Part shown: piece after piece, positions 59,159 through 64,000 of the stretch | How the letters are laid out: each line of letters opens with the position of its first letter | How positions within the stretch are numbered: position 1 is the first letter of the stretch | Assembly: GCA_023238725.1 (NCBI GenBank) | Contig: CM041538.1 | Coordinates: forward strand, 6,113,880 to 6,177,879 | Source of the DNA: Scortum barcoo | Taxonomy: Eukaryota > Chordata > Actinopteri > Centrarchiformes > Terapontidae | Direction of reading: 5' to 3' | Length of the DNA stretch: 64,000 nt | Position numbers and translations under genes: made by a program | Notes under the pieces: generated by a model | Told to the model about the DNA's origin: nothing | Databases searched by the model: none | The model's input: only the letters and a program-made list of their open reading frames with translations

Positions 59159-59604
59159 ACCTAAGAGAGAGTAGGGGTGTTGAGGGGACCCCCATATGGA
59201 CCTGGGCCCTTCTTATACATGAGGGGATGAGGAGGGGGAATGGATGTCTTTGGGGGGTGAGGGCCTCTGCAAAGCTCTGCATCCAAAACAGTTGTGGTAG
59301 CAGAAGTTTTTCAATTTCTAAGACTGAAATTAAGCTGATTATGAATGATATCTGACTCTGAACCACTCTTTGTTGTAACAGGATTTTCTGCAGTTCAGTT
59401 AACCTGATGTTCATTTCCATTCCTTTAGTGTGAGTGACTGACGCTTTATGCTCATATTCAAAGTGTCCAATCCATCTCTGGACGAGGGAACAAAACCAGA
59501 GCATCCCTAAGGAAGTATATGAATCAATCTCACAATGACAGATATTCTACTAAATAAAGCTTTCATGCATGTTCCTTTGTTGTCAGCTGGATTTTACTTT
59601 CCTA
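59158..59604. other. Intergenic, nothing identified
   Basis: G-rich 59170-59265, then AT-rich unique sequence. Confidence 0.5.
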
Positions 59605-59930
59605 GAAAGTAGTGATTAAAGAAATATTTAGATCTTTCACACAAGTAAAAGTTGCAGTAACACACTGTAAAGATATGTCAAATTGTACACAAGCAAAAGT
59701 AGCAGTAGCAGCTTAACATTTAAGTAACATTTAATGTTGTAACTGTTAAAGGTAAAGAAAATTTATACATCCTGACTACTTTATAGACCATTAGATAGTT
59801 TACTTATATTTTGTCAGCTGATCACATTTGTTTTATGTAAAACTTAATTGACAAAGTTACTATTAACTGTCTGGAGACTGTCAAATAAATGTTGTGTGCT
59901 AAAAAGTTTCATATTTACCTTTCAAATAAA
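59605..59930 (+). repeat. Degraded teleost interspersed repeat, near full length
   Basis: AGTGATTAAAGAAATATTTAGATC-TTTC...AAGTAAAAGTTGCAGTAAC...CAAGCAAAAGTAGC...CAAATAAATGTTGTGTGCTAAAAAGTTTC follows, in order, the remembered consensus of the GTGGTGGAAGAAGTA-type family; it ends near 59930. Confidence 0.5.
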
Positions 59931-60598
59931 ATGGAAATAATCAATTACAAGTTCCTCAAGTTTGTTCTCATGTACACAACTAAATGTACACTCAAAAAGT
60001 TTAAGCTGAACAATGAATCCAAATCTGGCTGTGAGTGGACATTGCAGACCATCCAAAGTGAGTCCAGTCATGTTTTCAGGAGTTATATGACACAGAAGCC
60101 AGGACAGGACCAGCCCAGACACCCCAAAAAACAAAAACATCAATTCTGGCCCAGCCAAGGTCCAACGGGCACCAAACTTTTTGTGCCGTTGTCAATGAAA
60201 CTCTGTTGTTGACCTGACTGTGGGCCAAACTCTGTCCATGCACATAAACAGCTCTGGCTGTGTGTCGATTCACATGGACACCTTGAACACACTGGGCATT
60301 GAGAAGTAGTTTTACCAGTCCCAGACAACTGCCGGCCTGCGAGCAAACACAGAAGTCCTCCACTGCCACCACACTGCCACTGCAGGTGCAGTCCCCTCAT
60401 TTTCACAGACTGCGAAACACTACTGAGCTGAACTAAAGTCATCTCTGTGAAACAACTGGCTACCAGAAGCTTCCTCTGCTCTACAAAAACAGACAAATTA
60501 GAGAGATTTCTAGTGTTATCTGTGGGGTGCATGATGTGGCACTCCTTGCACCACTGCTCTGACATTAAATATTTGTGGTATGGCTGCGTCAATGCCAT
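59922..60598 (-). other. Unassigned minus-strand ORF region, possible gene or transposon fragment
   Basis: A 152-codon frame (60140-60598) has ordinary amino-acid composition, no simple repeats and a Cys-rich middle (CPVCSRCPC). Two further minus frames (60076-60372, 98 codons; 59922-60158, 78 codons, with a hydrophobic FFGVSGLVLSWLLC start) overlap it downstream, as expected of a coding sequence broken by frameshifts, or of chance. I recognise no family, and see no splice signals, TATA box or poly(A) signal placed to support a live gene. Confidence 0.25.
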
Positions 60599-60600
60599 TT

Positions 60601-61609
<1,009 letters not shown>

Positions 61610-61611
61610 TA

Positions 61612-63310
61612 AATGAATGAAGTGTGTAACTAATCTGCTCCAGTTGGTAAAAACAGACCTTGGATGATCAGCCTTCTTTAATAGACCTTAAAATCACTTT
61701 GATTCTTATGAACGAAAATGTTTACTGTCACTCCTTTAACTAAACTTGTTCTTATTTGTACCTCACAGTAATTTAGAGCACAGTGTCAGATTGAGCGCTG
61801 AGTCTGTACGAAAAACAGAAAAGTGCTAAAATAAAGAAATCAAATATGTATTGATGTATAACAGTTTTAAACCTTCACTAGTCAGTGAATGTAGTCTGTT
61901 TAATGTAATAAAAAATGATGTTGTGTAGCTGTCTTTATATGGGCAGTTGTGTTAAAGAGAAAATAATAATAATATAAAAACACTGTACCTCTATACGTGT
62001 AAGTTGAACATCCTGTCTGCATCGTTTCCAGGGAATGACAACCTTTATATTTCACCGGCAATCCAGGTGCACATCTGTCAAATGTTTATTTCACAGATGC
62101 ACTTTGAATTATTCTTTCACCTCATCAGGACTTCAAACATGAGCCTCCACAAATAGTATGTTCAAATCCTTTCAGAGCACATGGGGGCACATCCTTTGCA
62201 TTTTTTTCTGCCCTCCCTCTTTTTTTTTTTCTTTCCCTCCTTGTGTGAGTGATGTGGTAACAAGGACGGCGATCACCTGAAGACATACTGTGGTGCTGGT
62301 GTGTGCGTGTGTGAGAGAGTGAGAGAGGCAGTGGATGGATGGTGTAAATGTCTGAGCTATCATCAGCTTTGATTGGCTTTGAGTGGCTCTGAGTGCTGGG
62401 TCCATCCCAACCGCTTTCCTGGGTCCTCGGGAGCAGCTGGTTGTGTGTTTGTGTATGTGTGCGTGTTGCCATGCCTTTCGTGTATCTCCGTTTTTTAGTG
62501 TGCATCTTAGGATTTTCTCTGTGCAGATGTGCGCCTGTTTGACCATATTAAGTCCCTGGATACCCCACAAATTAGAAAAACGTATCAGGGCATCAGGTTG
62601 GCCATTCAACTAAAGGATGCAGGTTGAAAGTGTGTCACCAAGCAACTGCTGTTGAGAAAGACACAGAGACAATCCAACAAAAATGGAAAGAGTGTGTCTG
62701 TCCTTAGATTATCTCGACAACCGTTAGACTTCCCTGTTGGTGGGTCTGTCGCTGAGGACCAAAGGAAGTTATTTGGTTCTTAAGAAAGGTGTAAACAGCA
62801 ATATTGGAGGCCAAGCAATTAGCCAGTTATGAAGGGGCACTGTGCATGTATACCAAAAAAGAGAAAAGGCAGTTTACACATGAGGTTCACTGAGGTGTCG
62901 CAACTACAGTGAATTAATATTTGTGCATATAAATGTTTCATCAGAATCATACAACTCAAAGAATAGTGAGCTGAAAGTAAAAAGGAGAAATGCTTTTGTG
63001 TTTTCCACCTCTGAAAACTTTGTTTCCTGCAAGACTAAAAGTGCGACACTTACGGACGTCCAATTCCTTGTTTCTCTGTACATACCAAACAAACGCATGC
63101 CATTAACAGTTCAATAATGAAAACAAAATGACCACCCGCTTCCTCTGGCTTGAGAGGAAGTGTCGTCAACCCGATTACCCGACTCCTCCCGCCCTTCTCA
63201 GAGCTCCATACATACCAAAGACAGCACCGGAGGGGAGAGAAAGGTTCCCGTTAATGTTTAACCAGGCTATGTAAAGACAGAGTCAGATAGCTGAGCTTAT
63301 GAGCAAATAG

Positions 63311-63312
<2 letters not shown>
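61612..63312. other. Intergenic, nothing identified
   Basis: AT-rich unique sequence. ORFs 62125-62505 and 62172-62609 (minus) overlap in different frames and are His/Thr-rich from CA-type sequence. Not genes. Confidence 0.5.

Positions 63313-63372
<60 letters not shown>
63313..63372. repeat. (GT)n microsatellite, 30 units
   Basis: Uninterrupted GT repeat. Confidence 0.97.
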
Positions 63373-63374
<2 letters not shown>

Positions 63375-64000
63375 ACAACAGTCTAATGTTTAATGGCTGA
63401 CATGTATGGAAATACTGCAGCTCTGAAGAGGCAGTGAGATACTAAAACAATCTAACTCAGTAGGTTAACATGTTTGTAGTGCACAGGTCATTGTGAGGTA
63501 TTAAACTGTAAAAACTGATCTTAAAAGGCTCAGTTATACTGAATCATCAACATCAAAACTACTCAAACGAATTTTCAACTAATATAAAATCTGAAATGAA
63601 ATCTCAAATTAGTGATTAATTGAGCTTTAAGTTGTTGATGTTGATAAGACAAGGCGTCAGTGGATCATAAAACTTGTCTATTTAAAAAGAGCATTTGTCA
63701 GTTGAACTTCATGCAGGAGGCTAAATATAGCTTAAGCCATGATGATCACACTGGATCCCCTGTTAGGTGTGTGAAAGCATGTGTTGCATCCATATATGCA
63801 TACATGCATGTGTGCTAAAAAGAGAAAGCTTTTTTTTTGGCCAAGTTGGCATTACTTGTACCATGTGTGTTAGTATATGTGTGTGTTTGTGTGTGTGTGT
63901 GTGTGTGTTGGTTTTTGTATAGAAAGTGCTGTGTGCAGTAGAACGGGGGATTTGGTGCCATCAGCACAGTGATGTCAGCACACAGAGGCAAACAAAGCCC
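63373..64000. other. Intergenic to window end
   Basis: Only a (GT)n at 63880-63907 stands out. Confidence 0.55.

Noticed and set aside
58641..59504. 287-codon minus-strand ORF
   Set aside because: It is built from a 28-unit CA repeat, CT-rich sequence and C-runs; cysteine/valine and glycine/arginine stretches are repeat products.

Overview
The window comes from a vertebrate genome, almost certainly a percomorph-type teleost fish. The evidence is a single recognisable gene, sox2 (plus strand, intronless, 41075-42050), very dense CA/GT and GA/CT microsatellites, and several interspersed repeats of kinds that are widespread in teleosts. No other protein-coding gene could be recognised in the 64 kb. 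Most open frames are fragments inside dinucleotide repeats or shadows of sox2. This fits what is known of the locus: SOX2 sits alone in a long regulatory gene desert, inside an intron of the noncoding gene SOX2OT.

Layout. 1-36 kb: distal upstream desert, where unique, homeodomain-motif-rich blocks (candidate conserved noncoding elements, CNEs) alternate with AT-rich filler, microsatellites and degraded repeats. The densest CNE stretch is about 12.1-19.8 kb. 36-40.4 kb: proximal upstream region, with a SOX-site cluster (36.4-36.7 kb), a well-formed predicted spliced exon (36817-37138, possibly sox2ot) and two more candidate elements. 40426-40532: core promoter with a GC box, an octamer-like site, two inverted CCAAT boxes and a TATA-like site. 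40533-41074: 5'UTR. 41075-42050: CDS. 42051 to about 42985: 3'UTR ending in AATAAA. 43-49.2 kb: downstream CNE cluster. 49-64 kb: mostly featureless, with one more CNE-like block at 55.3 kb, a degenerate minisatellite at 56.4 kb and an unassigned minus-strand ORF region at 60 kb.

Main anomaly. The sox2 reading frame as given is broken inside the HMG box by four extra bases (41287-41293). Without them the frame gives an ordinary 323-residue Sox2. Everything else about the gene (promoter, UTRs, rest of the CDS) looks intact, so an assembly or allele error is more likely than a dead gene. Other points to check are the predicted upstream exon, a 15-19 bp composite motif found three times in otherwise different sequence, a ~150 bp element present twice 3.7 kb apart, and a four-codon uORF at the cap site that I recall being present in human SOX2.

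Limits. CNE calls rest on sequence texture, motif content and position. No alignment was possible. Only the promoter/5'UTR, CDS and 3'UTR are matched to recalled vertebrate SOX2 sequence.
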